DNA from: an uncultured Oscillibacter sp.
GTDB lineage: Bacteria > Bacillota > Clostridia > Oscillospirales > Oscillospiraceae
Assembly: GCA_910579435.1 (NCBI GenBank)
Contig: CAJTVF010000002.1
Location: 35,780 to 99,779, forward strand
Reading direction: 5' to 3'
Length of the DNA stretch: 64,000 nt
Of this stretch, positions 8,088 through 15,831 are shown piece after piece (position 1 is the first letter of the stretch; each line of letters begins with the position of its first letter). The position numbers were made by a program, and so were the translations under genes. The notes under the pieces are model-generated. The model was not told where the DNA came from. It was given only the letters and a program-made list of their open reading frames with translations, and searched no databases.

Positions 8088-8708
8088 ATGAAAAACTTTT
8101 CTATGCCCGAACACGTGTCTGCAACTTTAGAACTGGATGAACTCACACGATTAAGACGCAGTTTAGAAGCTGCCGTATCAAAAGAAGAAACTGAAGAGAT
8201 TTTATCGGAGCTTTCCCTGCCTGTAAACTCCACGCCGGAGGTCCGTGCCGAATGGGCAGACAAATTATCGGCACGATTGGAAAGCCGGTTTGATGAGCAT
8301 ACGGTTAAGACGATTCGGAAAAAATGCTATTGCAATGAACTTGGCAGATTAGAAGAAACGGCGGAAATTTTTAAGGAGCTGTATCTGTCCCTTCATAAAG
8401 ATCTGCACAGTTTTGTGAATGCCCTAAATGAAAAAGGGGCTGGCTGGTATATAGACGGCAATCATCTATATACAAAAATGTTTATATGTGAATGTCCGAT
8501 GCTGGAAAAGGCAAAAACTACCCATTCATTGACCTGGTGTCATTGCACGGCAGGCTACAGCGAGAAGCTGTTTGAGATTGTTTTCGGGACACCGGTCGAT
8601 GCGGAAATTATACATAGCATACGGCAGGGGTTTGATGATTGCCTGTTAAGAATCACATTTAAGGAACCACTGATGAAATCCCCGCATGCAGTCATTCCCT
8701 CAATTTAA
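8088..8708 (+). CDS. Hypothetical protein with element-derived C-terminus
   Basis: The 206-residue soluble protein starts at ATG 8088 after AAGGAG. It has a charged helical N-terminal half, a conserved-looking core with Cys residues (NHLYTKMFICECPM, LTWCHCTAGYSEKLFEIVFG) and ends in FKEPLMKSPHAVIPSI. The core resembles small Cys-containing domain proteins annotated as DUF6144-like, but I cannot confirm this. The last 17 codons are translated from the end of a miniature element (8659-8688) and the flank beyond, so the native C-terminus has probably been replaced. Base composition is visibly less GC-rich than in both neighbours, which suggests transfer. Confidence 0.7.
   Translation: MKNFSMPEHVSATLELDELTRLRRSLEAAVSKEETEEILSELSLPVNSTPEVRAEWADKLSARLESRFDEHTVKTIRKKCYCNELGRLEETAEIFKELYLSLHKDLHSFVNALNEKGAGWYIDGNHLYTKMFICECPMLEKAKTTHSLTWCHCTAGYSEKLFEIVFGTPVDAEIIHSIRQGFDDCLLRITFKEPLMKSPHAVIPSI
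8659..8688 (+). repeat. Truncated end of the type-2 (TTAAGGAA) miniature element
   Basis: TTAAGGAACCACTGATGAAA and the following TCCCCGCA match the ends of the elements at 10293-10459 and 34821-34987. Only one end is present, so this is a decayed or recombined copy. It supplies codons to the end of the 8088 gene. Confidence 0.8.
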
Positions 8709-8869
8709 ACTGCGGAAGATTCCCCTGCGGGGAGCGGAACATCCGGCCCCGTGAATTTTCCTCGACCTTTCCGGAAATTTGTGGTATACTATCAACCTGT
8801 CCGATGTCTTTCTATTTCGACACTGGAACGGACAGAGATTCACCTCCGCCAAGAAAGGACGGCTAAACT

Positions 8870-10183
8870 ATGTGGGCTGACAAAAGCGTATTCTACCAAA
8901 TCTATCCTCTGGGCTTCTGCGGCGCGCCGAAGGAAAACGACGGCGTCACCGTGAACCGCATCGGCAAGATCGCGGACTGGGCCTCCCATATCCAAAAGCT
9001 GGGAGCCGACGCCGTTTACCTCTCCCCCATTTTCGAGAGCGACCGCCACGGCTACGACACCCGGGACTACCGGAAGGTGGACTGCCGCCTGGGAACCAAC
9101 GAGGACTTCGCCCGGGTGGCGGAGGCCCTCCACGCCCATGGCATCAAGGTGGTGCTGGACGGCGTGTTCAACCATGTAGGCCGGGGCTTCTGGGCCTTCC
9201 GGGACGTGCAGGAGAAAAAGTGGGACTCCCCCTACAAGGACTGGTTCCACATCAACTTCGACGGCAACTCCAATTACAACGACGGCTTCTGGTACGAGGG
9301 CTGGGAGGGCCACTTCGAGCTGGTGAAGCTGAACCTCCGAAACCCGGCGGTGGTGGACTACCTGCTGGACTGCGTGAAGTTCTGGGCAGAGGAGTTCGGC
9401 ATCGACGGCCTCCGGCTGGACGTGGCCTACTGCCTGGAGGTGGACTTCCTCCGCCGCCTCCGTTCCTTTACCGAGGGCTTGAAGCCGGAGTTCTTCCTGG
9501 TGGGGGAAACCCTCCACGGGGACTACAACCGCTGGGTGGGGGACGGCCTGCTCCACAGCTGCACGAATTACGAGTGCTATAAGGGCCTCTATTCCAGCCT
9601 GAACTCCATGAACCTCTTTGAGATCGTCCACAGCCTCAAGCGCCAGTTCGGCCCGGAGCAGTGGACCCTTTACAAGGGCAAGCACCTTCTCTGCTTCGCC
9701 GACAACCACGACGTCACCCGGGCCGCCAGCATCCTGACGAACCCCGCCCACCTGCCTCTGATCTACGGCCTGGCCTTCGGCATGCCCGGCATCCCCTGCC
9801 TGTACTACGGCAGCGAATGGGGGGCCAAGGGGGAGAAATCCCAGGGGGACGACGCCCTCCGCCCCGCCTTTGACCAGCCGGAGTGGACGGACCTGACGGA
9901 CCAGATCGCCGCCATGGCCAAGGCCCATAAGGAGAGCGGCGCCCTGTGCTATGGCGACTTCAAGGACCTGGTTCTCACCAACCACCAGACCGTTTTCCAG
10001 CGCCGGACAGACTCGGAGCGGGTGCTGGTGGCCATCAACGCCGCAGGTGAGCCCTACACCGCCCACTTTGACGCGGGCTGCGGCCAGGCGGTGGACCTCC
10101 TCACCGGGAAGCCCCACGACTTCGGCGGCGGCAGCGAACTGCCCCCCTACAGTGTGGCGTTCTGGAAGTGCGAGAGAGTATAA
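8870..10183 (+). CDS. GH13 alpha-amylase family glycosidase
   Basis: The 437-residue cytoplasmic enzyme (no signal peptide) has a GH13 TIM barrel: VFYQIYPLGF at strand 1, GADAVYLSPIFESD, DGVFNHVG (region I), GLRLDVAY with the nucleophile Asp at about 184, LVGETL with the acid Glu at about 212, and FADNHDVTR with the third Asp near 281. A short C-terminal beta domain follows. Size and the intracellular location suggest a maltodextrin- or cyclomaltodextrin-hydrolase-like enzyme or a sucrose-phosphorylase relative; substrate specificity is not readable. It starts at ATG 8870 with GAAAGGACGG upstream and appears to be transcribed alone. Confidence 0.92.
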   Translation: MWADKSVFYQIYPLGFCGAPKENDGVTVNRIGKIADWASHIQKLGADAVYLSPIFESDRHGYDTRDYRKVDCRLGTNEDFARVAEALHAHGIKVVLDGVFNHVGRGFWAFRDVQEKKWDSPYKDWFHINFDGNSNYNDGFWYEGWEGHFELVKLNLRNPAVVDYLLDCVKFWAEEFGIDGLRLDVAYCLEVDFLRRLRSFTEGLKPEFFLVGETLHGDYNRWVGDGLLHSCTNYECYKGLYSSLNSMNLFEIVHSLKRQFGPEQWTLYKGKHLLCFADNHDVTRAASILTNPAHLPLIYGLAFGMPGIPCLYYGSEWGAKGEKSQGDDALRPAFDQPEWTDLTDQIAAMAKAHKESGALCYGDFKDLVLTNHQTVFQRRTDSERVLVAINAAGEPYTAHFDAGCGQAVDLLTGKPHDFGGGSELPPYSVAFWKCERV

Positions 10184-10194
10184 ATATTTTATAT

Positions 10195-10520
10195 AGGCCT
10201 TGTTTGAAAATTGGCGGAATGCCCAACGGTGAGAGATTTTTTCGCCAATCAAGGCAAATTTTCGCGGGCGGGCTGACGCCCGGCAAGAAAATTTAAGGAA
10301 GCACTGATTAAATCAACGTGTGCAGATTTGCGCCAGAAATTTCTGCTGACAAGGAAGAAAATCGCGGGAATCCTGACGGATTTCAAGATTTTCTAACGCA
10401 GTCCAGCGGGAATTTATGGCGTGAAGCTGTGTGCGGGGATTTCATCAGTGGTTCCTTAACGCAGAGTGGCGGAAAAAGATCCGCCGCTTTGGGCGTTTTG
10501 CCATTTTTCAAACAAGGCCT
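10195..10520. mobile_element. Type-3 miniature element (AGGCCTTGTTTGAAAA ends) containing a nested element
   Basis: The outer ends are AGGCCTTGTTTGAAAATTGG and its near-perfect inverse ending AACAAGGCCT, extending about 35 bp with a few mismatches. Without the nested insert the element would be about 159 bp. No coding capacity is visible. A single end of the same element occurs at 59303-59335. It lies just after the GH13 stop codon. Confidence 0.85.
10293..10459. mobile_element. Type-2 miniature element (167 bp) nested in the type-3 element
   Basis: Ends TTAAGGAAGCACTGATTAAA and the inverse of TTAAGGAACCACTGATGAAA form imperfect 22-bp terminal inverted repeats. A copy of identical length in opposite orientation with only about four mismatches is at 34821-34987, so movement is recent. 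The nesting gives the order of insertion: type 3 first, type 2 later. Confidence 0.88.
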
Positions 10521-10526
10521 AAAGTC

Positions 10527-10564
10527 AACCACCGCCAAAGCCGGGACTTTGGCGGTGGTTTTTA
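10527..10564. terminator. Bidirectional terminator between GH13 gene and Crp/Fnr gene
   Basis: AACCACCGCCAAAG and CTTTGGCGGTGGTT form a perfect 14-bp stem with a 6-base loop followed by TTTATT. The flanking genes converge. Confidence 0.85.
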
Positions 10565-11257
10565 TTCCGCTGTGCTCCAGGTGCTCCGCCCCCTCCCGGC
10601 GGAGAGGAGGGTAAACTCGTTCTTCCGGAACCGGATCAGTCCCTCCGCCTCCATCCGGCTCAGCTCGTGGGACAAGGCGCTGCGGTTCACGCAGAGGAAC
10701 GCCGCCAGCTCCTCCCGGGAGAAGGGAATGCGGAAAGTCTGGGTCCCCCGCCGCTCCGCCTGCATGGTGAGGTAGACCAGCACCCGGTCCCGGAGGCCCC
10801 GCTGGGCCAGGATGGCCAGCCGGTAGTGCTTGCGGAGATTGCCGTCAGAGAGGATGGTCAGCAGATTCCGCCAGAGGACCTCCCGCGTCTCCCCGGACAG
10901 CTCCCCCGGCTCCAGCAGCAGCGCCGCTGGAAACCGGAGGATTTGGAGCGGCGCGGCGGCTGCGGCGTAATAGGGCGAGCGGCGGCTGCGGGTGCAGATC
11001 AGGTCCGTCCCTACGGTATAGCCAGCCCCCAGGAGGTCCATCAGGCTGGTGGTCCCGTCGGAAAAAATCTGCAGAATCTGCGTTTTCCCCCGGAGGACCA
11101 CGGCAAACCAGTCCACCCGGTCCCCCGGGGCAACGAGGACAGCCTGCCTCTCATAGTCCCGCAGTCTTCCCCAGGGCAGGACTTCCCGCTCCAGGGTCTC
11201 CGGGGACAGTCCCTGAAACAGGCGGCATTGCGTCAGCATGGACAGCGGCGTATCCAA
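10562..11257 (-). CDS. Crp/Fnr-family transcriptional regulator
   Basis: The 231-residue protein has an N-terminal cyclic-nucleotide-binding-type beta roll (about 10-120, GDRVDWFAVVLRGKTQIL) and a C-terminal winged helix (about 155-225) with the recognition region FSREELAAFLCVNRSALSHELSRMEAEGLI. It lacks an Fnr-type N-terminal Cys cluster, so it is not an obvious oxygen sensor; the ligand is unknown. It diverges from moaA, and a Crp/Fnr-like palindrome lies in the 120-bp shared region, so it probably controls the molybdenum operon and perhaps itself. Confidence 0.92.
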   Translation of the reverse strand: MDTPLSMLTQCRLFQGLSPETLEREVLPWGRLRDYERQAVLVAPGDRVDWFAVVLRGKTQILQIFSDGTTSLMDLLGAGYTVGTDLICTRSRRSPYYAAAAAPLQILRFPAALLLEPGELSGETREVLWRNLLTILSDGNLRKHYRLAILAQRGLRDRVLVYLTMQAERRGTQTFRIPFSREELAAFLCVNRSALSHELSRMEAEGLIRFRKNEFTLLSAGRGRSTWSTAE

Positions 11258-11295
11258 AGGCTTCCCTCCCCTCGTGGAAATTATAGCAGAAGAAA

Positions 11296-11337
11296 GTTGT
11301 CAAAACAACATCTTTTTGTCCAGGCCTCCCGTATAAT
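11296..11337 (+). promoter_or_regulatory. moaA promoter with Crp/Fnr-like operator at about -41.5
   Basis: GTTGTCAAAACAAC (11296-11309) is a perfect 5-4-5 palindrome. A strong -10 TATAAT lies at 11332-11337 and no good -35 hexamer exists. With a start near 11344 the palindrome is centred about 41.5 bp upstream, the standard position of a class II activator site for Crp/Fnr proteins. The divergently encoded regulator is the obvious binder; this is inference. Confidence 0.7.
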
Positions 11338-11377
11338 AATGACAATTTACGCCGCCAGGGAAGAGGGGAAAACCGCC

Positions 11378-12316
11378 ATGCAGGACCGCTACGCCAGGAA
11401 CATCACCTATCTGCGCCTCTCCGTCACGGACCTCTGCTCCCTCCGCTGCCGGTACTGCATGCCCGCGGACGGAATCCCCAAGCGGGACCACCGGGACGTC
11501 TGCTCCGTGGAGGAGCTGGTAGAAATCTCCCGGGCCGCCGTGGACTGCGGCGTCCGCAAGGTCCGCCTCACCGGCGGGGAGCCTCTGGTCCGCCGGGGAA
11601 TTCTGGAGATCTGCCGGGGAATTGCCGCCATCCCGGGGGTGGAGGAGCTCTGCCTCACCACCAATGGCCTTTCCCTCCCCCAGCTGGCGGGCCCTCTCAA
11701 GGAGGCGGGAGTCAGCCGCCTGAATATCAGCCTGGATACCCTCCGGCCGGACCGTTACGCCTACATAACCCGGGTGGGCCGCCTGGAAGAGGCGTTCCGG
11801 GGACTAAAGGCGGCGGCGGAGGCCGGATTTACCGGGACAAAGCTGAACGTGGTGCTGATGAAGGGCTTTAACGACGACGAGATACCGGATTTTTTGGACC
11901 TTTCCTGCCGGTATCCCGTGGAGGTCCGGTTCATCGAGCTCATGCCCATCGGAGAGGGGCGGAACGCCCAATTCCTCCCGGCGGAGGCGGTGCTGGAGTC
12001 CCATCCCTATCTCCGTCCCCTGGAGGGCTCCGGCGTGGCCCGGCGGTACCGTTCCCCCGGCGGGCGGGGAACCGTGGGGCTGATCGAGCCCATGAGCCAC
12101 CGCTTCTGCGGGGAGTGCGACCGCATCCGGGTGACGGCGGACGGAAAATTGAAGCCCTGCCTTCACTCGGACCAGGAGATCCCCCTCCGGGGCCTTCACG
12201 GCGAGGAGCTCCGCCAGGCTATGCGGGACGGCGTCGCCGCCAAGCCCCAGCGGCACCACATGAATGAGACCGGCCGCAGCGAGGCGGGCCGGAACATGCA
12301 CCAGATTGGAGGCTGA
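11378..12316 (+). CDS. moaA: GTP 3',8-cyclase MoaA
   Basis: MoaA is a radical-SAM enzyme that begins molybdenum cofactor synthesis by rearranging GTP. The 312-residue protein has the N-terminal cluster CSLRCRYC, the SAM-binding TGGEPL segment, the C-terminal cluster [18 protein letters not shown] and the terminal Gly-Gly (MHQIGG) that family members insert into the active site. ATG 11378 follows GAGGGG. It is the first gene of an eight-gene block running to 17385; moaC follows after 5 bases. Confidence 0.97.
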   Translation: MQDRYARNITYLRLSVTDLCSLRCRYCMPADGIPKRDHRDVCSVEELVEISRAAVDCGVRKVRLTGGEPLVRRGILEICRGIAAIPGVEELCLTTNGLSLPQLAGPLKEAGVSRLNISLDTLRPDRYAYITRVGRLEEAFRGLKAAAEAGFTGTKLNVVLMKGFNDDEIPDFLDLSCRYPVEVRFIELMPIGEGRNAQFLPAEAVLESHPYLRPLEGSGVARRYRSPGGRGTVGLIEPMSHRFCGECDRIRVTADGKLKPCLHSDQEIPLRGLHGEELRQAMRDGVAAKPQRHHMNETGRSEAGRNMHQIGG

Positions 12317-12321
12317 ACCCC

Positions 12322-12792
12322 ATGGAATTGACCCATATCAATGAACAGGGCCGGGCCCGCATGGTGGACGTGACCCAAAAGGAAATCACGTTCCGGCAGG
12401 CTGAGGCCGAGGGCCGGGTCCGTATGAACCCGGAAACCGTGGAACTCATCCGCACCGGCGGGGCCCCCAAGGGGGACGTGCTGGCGGTGGCCCAGGTGGC
12501 CGGAATCATGGCCGCCAAGCGTACCCACGAGCTGATTCCCATGTGCCACCCTCTCCGGCTGACGGCGGTGGACATCTCCTTTACCTTGGAGGAAACCGCC
12601 GTCCATATCCGCTCCCAGGTGAAGTGCAGGGGGGAGACCGGCGTGGAGATGGAGGCCCTGACGGCGGCCTCCGCCGCGGCGCTGACCATCTACGACATGT
12701 GCAAGGCCGTCCAGCGGGACATGGAGATCACGGACGTCCGCCTCTGCCGGAAAAGCGGCGGCAAGACCGGCGATTATGTAAAGGAGTGGTGA
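12322..12792 (+). CDS. moaC: Cyclic pyranopterin monophosphate synthase MoaC
   Basis: MoaC converts the MoaA product to cyclic pyranopterin monophosphate. The 156-residue protein has the family signatures [45 protein letters not shown] and [11 protein letters not shown]...YDMCKA. It lies 5 bases after moaA. No moaD or moaE is present in this block, so the dithiolene step must be encoded elsewhere. Confidence 0.97.
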   Translation: MELTHINEQGRARMVDVTQKEITFRQAEAEGRVRMNPETVELIRTGGAPKGDVLAVAQVAGIMAAKRTHELIPMCHPLRLTAVDISFTLEETAVHIRSQVKCRGETGVEMEALTAASAAALTIYDMCKAVQRDMEITDVRLCRKSGGKTGDYVKEW

Positions 12793-12794
12793 GC

Positions 12795-13235
12795 ATGGCT
12801 GAGGTGGTATCGGTCAACATCAGCGAGAAAAAGGGCGCCGTCAAGCGGGAGGTCCCGGAAATCCATCTGAAACTCCGCCACGGCATCGTGGGCGACGCCC
12901 ACGCCGGGGACTGGCGCCGGCAGATTTCCCTTCTGGCGGAGGAGAGCGTGGACAAAATGCGCTCCCTGCTGCCCGGGCTTCAGCCCGGGGCCTTTGCCGA
13001 GAACATCAATACCCGGGGGCTGGAGCTGAAAACCCTCCCCATCGGGACCCGGCTCCGCCTGGGGGAGACGGTGGTGGAGGTCACCCAGATCGGCAAGGAG
13101 TGCCACAGCGACTGCGAAATCAAACAGCGCACCGGGAAGTGCGTTATGCCCACGGAGGGCATTTTCGCCGTGGTGGTAAAAGAAGGCACAGTCCGCAAGG
13201 GCGATGAAATTGAGATCATAAAAGATTCTGTATAA
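12795..13235 (+). CDS. MOSC-domain protein
   Basis: This 146-residue single-domain protein has MOSC features: SVNISEKKGAVKREV, GIVGDAHAGDW, RQISLLAEES, and the Cys-bearing TQIGKECHSDCEIKQRTGKCVMP segment. Free-standing MOSC proteins are thought to carry sulfur or bind the cofactor during molybdenum cofactor maturation. It starts 2 bases after the moaC stop, supporting co-translation. Confidence 0.92.
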   Translation: MAEVVSVNISEKKGAVKREVPEIHLKLRHGIVGDAHAGDWRRQISLLAEESVDKMRSLLPGLQPGAFAENINTRGLELKTLPIGTRLRLGETVVEVTQIGKECHSDCEIKQRTGKCVMPTEGIFAVVVKEGTVRKGDEIEIIKDSV

Positions 13236-13247
13236 GGAGCGAACGCC

Positions 13248-14267
13248 ATGAAGCGGATACCGACGCAGGAGGCCGTGGGCCACGTCCTCTGTCACGATAT
13301 GACCCAGATCATCCCCGGGCAGTATAAGGACGCCCGCTTCCGCAAGGGCCACGTGGTCCGGGAGGAGGACGTCCCCGTCCTGCTGTCCATGGGCAAGGAG
13401 CACCTCTACGTCTGGGAGATGGTCCCGGGGATGCTCCACGAAAACGACGCGGCGGAGCGCCTCTGCGCCCTCTGCCGGAACGAGGGCATGGACCGGAGCG
13501 CCGTCAAGGAGGGCAAGATCGAGCTCACCGCCGCCGCGGACGGTCTGTTCCGGGTGGACAGCGCCCGGCTGAACGCCGTCAACGCCCAGGAGGACGTGAT
13601 GATCGCCACCCGCCACGGCGGTACGGCGGTCCGCAGGGGGGACAAGCTGGCGGGGATGCGGGTCATCCCCCTGGTGATTGAGGAGGAAAAACTCCGCCGG
13701 GCCGAGGAGGCCGCCGGGAAACAGCCGCTGCTGGAGCTGCTGCCCTGGAAGCTGAAAACCGCCGCCATCGTCACCACCGGCAGCGAGGTGGCCAAGGGCC
13801 TGATTCAGGATTCCTTCACCCCGGTGGTGGAGAGGAAGCTGGCGGAATTTGGCATCCGTACCGTAGAGCGCCGGACCCCGGGGGACGGCATCGAGGCCGT
13901 GAAAAGCGCCATTCTGGAAGTCAAGGCCGCCCGCCCGGACCTGATTCTCTGCACCGGCGGCATGAGCGTGGACCCGGACGACAACACCCCCGGCGCCGTG
14001 AAGCGCAGCGGGGCAAGAATCGTTACCTACGGCGCGCCGGTTCTGCCGGGGGCCATGTTCCTGCTGGGGTACTTTGAGGACGGGACCCCCATTCTGGGTC
14101 TCCCGGGCTGCGTTATGTATGCCAAGCGAACCATCTTCGACCTGGTCCTCCCCAAGGCCGCCGCCGGAGTTCCCATCACGCGGGCGGACATCGCCGTCCT
14201 GGGCGAGGGCGGGCTGTGCCTGGGCTGTCAGGTCTGCACCTACCCCAACTGCGGGTTTGGAAAATAA
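13248..14267 (+). CDS. MoeA-like molybdopterin-binding protein with Cys-rich tail
   Basis: The 339-residue protein has a divergent N-terminal part (about 1-170) and a C-terminal MoCF-biosynthesis domain (about 175-310) with TTGSEVAKGLI, LILCTGGMSVDPDD and ILGLPGCVMYAKRT. Classical MoeA is about 400 residues with four domains; this is the shorter form found beside mogA, MOSC and xdhC genes in anaerobes. It ends in CLGCQVCTYPNCGFGK, four Cys in 11 residues, which ordinary MoeA lacks. It probably helps insert or hold molybdenum; the tail may bind a metal. Confidence 0.88.
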   Translation: MKRIPTQEAVGHVLCHDMTQIIPGQYKDARFRKGHVVREEDVPVLLSMGKEHLYVWEMVPGMLHENDAAERLCALCRNEGMDRSAVKEGKIELTAAADGLFRVDSARLNAVNAQEDVMIATRHGGTAVRRGDKLAGMRVIPLVIEEEKLRRAEEAAGKQPLLELLPWKLKTAAIVTTGSEVAKGLIQDSFTPVVERKLAEFGIRTVERRTPGDGIEAVKSAILEVKAARPDLILCTGGMSVDPDDNTPGAVKRSGARIVTYGAPVLPGAMFLLGYFEDGTPILGLPGCVMYAKRTIFDLVLPKAAAGVPITRADIAVLGEGGLCLGCQVCTYPNCGFGK

Positions 14268-14327
14268 CTACGTGTTCCCAAGGGGCAAGGCCCCTGTACA
14301 TACCGTAATACCGGAAGGAAAGCAACG

Positions 14328-15143
14328 ATGAAACGAGCCTGGATACTGATTTTGACCCTGGCGCTGGCCCTGTCCCTGGCCGCCTGCGGCGGCTCCAAAG
14401 GCAAGGACGTGGAGCTGGCCGTCTTTGCCGCCGCCTCCATGCAGGAGACCCTGACGGAGATCGGCGAGAACTACCAAAGGGAACACCCCGGCGTCACCCT
14501 GGTGTTCAACTTCGATTCCTCCGGCACGCTGAAAACACAAATTGAAGAGGGCGCGGACTGCGATATCTTCATCTCCGCCGGGCAGAAGCAGATGGACCAG
14601 CTGGACGCCGCCGCCAGCCCCGACGTGATCACGGACGGTCTGGACTTTGTCCTGACGGATACCCGCTTCAACCTGCTGGAAAACAAGGTGGCCCTGGCGG
14701 TCCCCGATGGAAACCCGGCGGGAATCAACAGTTATGACGACCTGAAGGCCGCCCTGGAAGCCGGGGACGTCCTCCTGGCCATGGGGAACGAGGACGTGCC
14801 CGTGGGACAGTACACCCAGAAGATTTTCGCCTATTTCGGGCTGAATGAGGCGGCCCTCAACGCCGCCGGGGTCCTGACCTACGGCTCCAACGTCAAGGAG
14901 GTCACCACCCAGGTGTCCGAGAGGACGGTGGACTGCGGGATCATCTACGCCACGGACGCGTTTTCCGCCGGGCTCACGGTGGCGGACACCGCCACGGCGG
15001 AGATGTGCGGGCAGGTCATCTACCCCGCCGCCGCGCTGAACATCTCGAAGCACCAGGAAGAGGCCCAGGCCTTCCTGGACTACCTCCGCACCCCTGCCGC
15101 CGGGTCCGTGCTGGAGGCCGTGGGCTTCACGCCCCTGGGATAA
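14328..15143 (+). CDS. modA: Molybdate ABC transporter binding lipoprotein ModA
   Basis: ModA captures molybdate outside the cell for ModBC. The 271-residue precursor has a lipoprotein signal ending in LSLAAC (Cys 20) and the ModA signature VFAAASMQETLTEIGENYQ, then FNFDSSGTLKTQIEEGADCDIFISA. It opens the transport part of the molybdenum block, about 60 bp after the moeA-like gene. Confidence 0.95.
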   Translation: MKRAWILILTLALALSLAACGGSKGKDVELAVFAAASMQETLTEIGENYQREHPGVTLVFNFDSSGTLKTQIEEGADCDIFISAGQKQMDQLDAAASPDVITDGLDFVLTDTRFNLLENKVALAVPDGNPAGINSYDDLKAALEAGDVLLAMGNEDVPVGQYTQKIFAYFGLNEAALNAAGVLTYGSNVKEVTTQVSERTVDCGIIYATDAFSAGLTVADTATAEMCGQVIYPAAALNISKHQEEAQAFLDYLRTPAAGSVLEAVGFTPLG

Positions 15144-15162
15144 CCGGAACGGGAGGACCGCC

Positions 15163-15831
15163 ATGGACTGGTTTCCCCTGTACAACTCCATCCGCATTGC
15201 CGCGGTCTCCACGGTGCTGGTCTTCTTCCTGGGGATCTTCGCCGCCCATTGGATTGCCAAGGCCCCCCGGCTGGTGAAGGGCGTTTTGGACGTGGCGCTG
15301 ACCCTGCCCCTGGTCCTGCCGCCCACGGTGGTGGGCTGGCTGCTGCTGCTGGTACTGGGGCCCCGGCGGCCTTTGGGGGCATGGTTTCAGGCCGTCTTCG
15401 GCCTCCGGCTGACCATGACCTGGCAGTCCGCCATTTTCGCCGCCGTGGCGGTGAGCTTTCCCCTGATGTACCGCACCGCCCGGGGGGCCTTCGAGTCCTT
15501 CGACCAGACCCTGGCCCAGGCGGGCCGGACCCTGGGCCTCAGCAATTTCTATATCTTTTGGCGGGTCCAGATGCCCGTCTGCCGCCAGGGCATCCTGGCG
15601 GGAACGGTGCTGGCCTTCGCCCGGGCCCTGGGGGAGTACGGGGCCACGTCCATGCTGGCGGGCTACACCCCCGGCCGCACCGCCACCGTCTCCACCACGG
15701 TCTACCAGCTCTGGCGCACCGGGCAGGACGCCCTGGCCCTCCGCTGGGTGCTGGTGAACCTGGGAATCTCCGCCGTGGTGCTGCTGGCGGTGAACCTGCT
15801 GGAGCGAAAGGAGGGGCGCTCATGGCCCTGA
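15163..15831 (+). CDS. modB: Molybdate ABC transporter permease ModB
   Basis: The 222-residue inner-membrane permease has about five helices and the EAA-type coupling loop GAFESFDQTLAQAGRTLG, followed by ALGEYGATSMLAGY. It forms the channel with ModC as motor. Its stop overlaps the start of modC by 10 bases. Confidence 0.95.
   Translation: MDWFPLYNSIRIAAVSTVLVFFLGIFAAHWIAKAPRLVKGVLDVALTLPLVLPPTVVGWLLLLVLGPRRPLGAWFQAVFGLRLTMTWQSAIFAAVAVSFPLMYRTARGAFESFDQTLAQAGRTLGLSNFYIFWRVQMPVCRQGILAGTVLAFARALGEYGATSMLAGYTPGRTATVSTTVYQLWRTGQDALALRWVLVNLGISAVVLLAVNLLERKEGRSWP

Noticed and set aside
8840-10252. Long antisense frame opposite the GH13 gene
   Set aside because: The GH13 motifs on the plus strand are unambiguous; the antisense translation is Val/Gly/Ala repetitive and matches no fold.
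14268-14327. Molybdenum cofactor riboswitch before modA
   Set aside because: The gap is only 60 bases and shows none of the conserved aptamer helices; modA is inside an operon.
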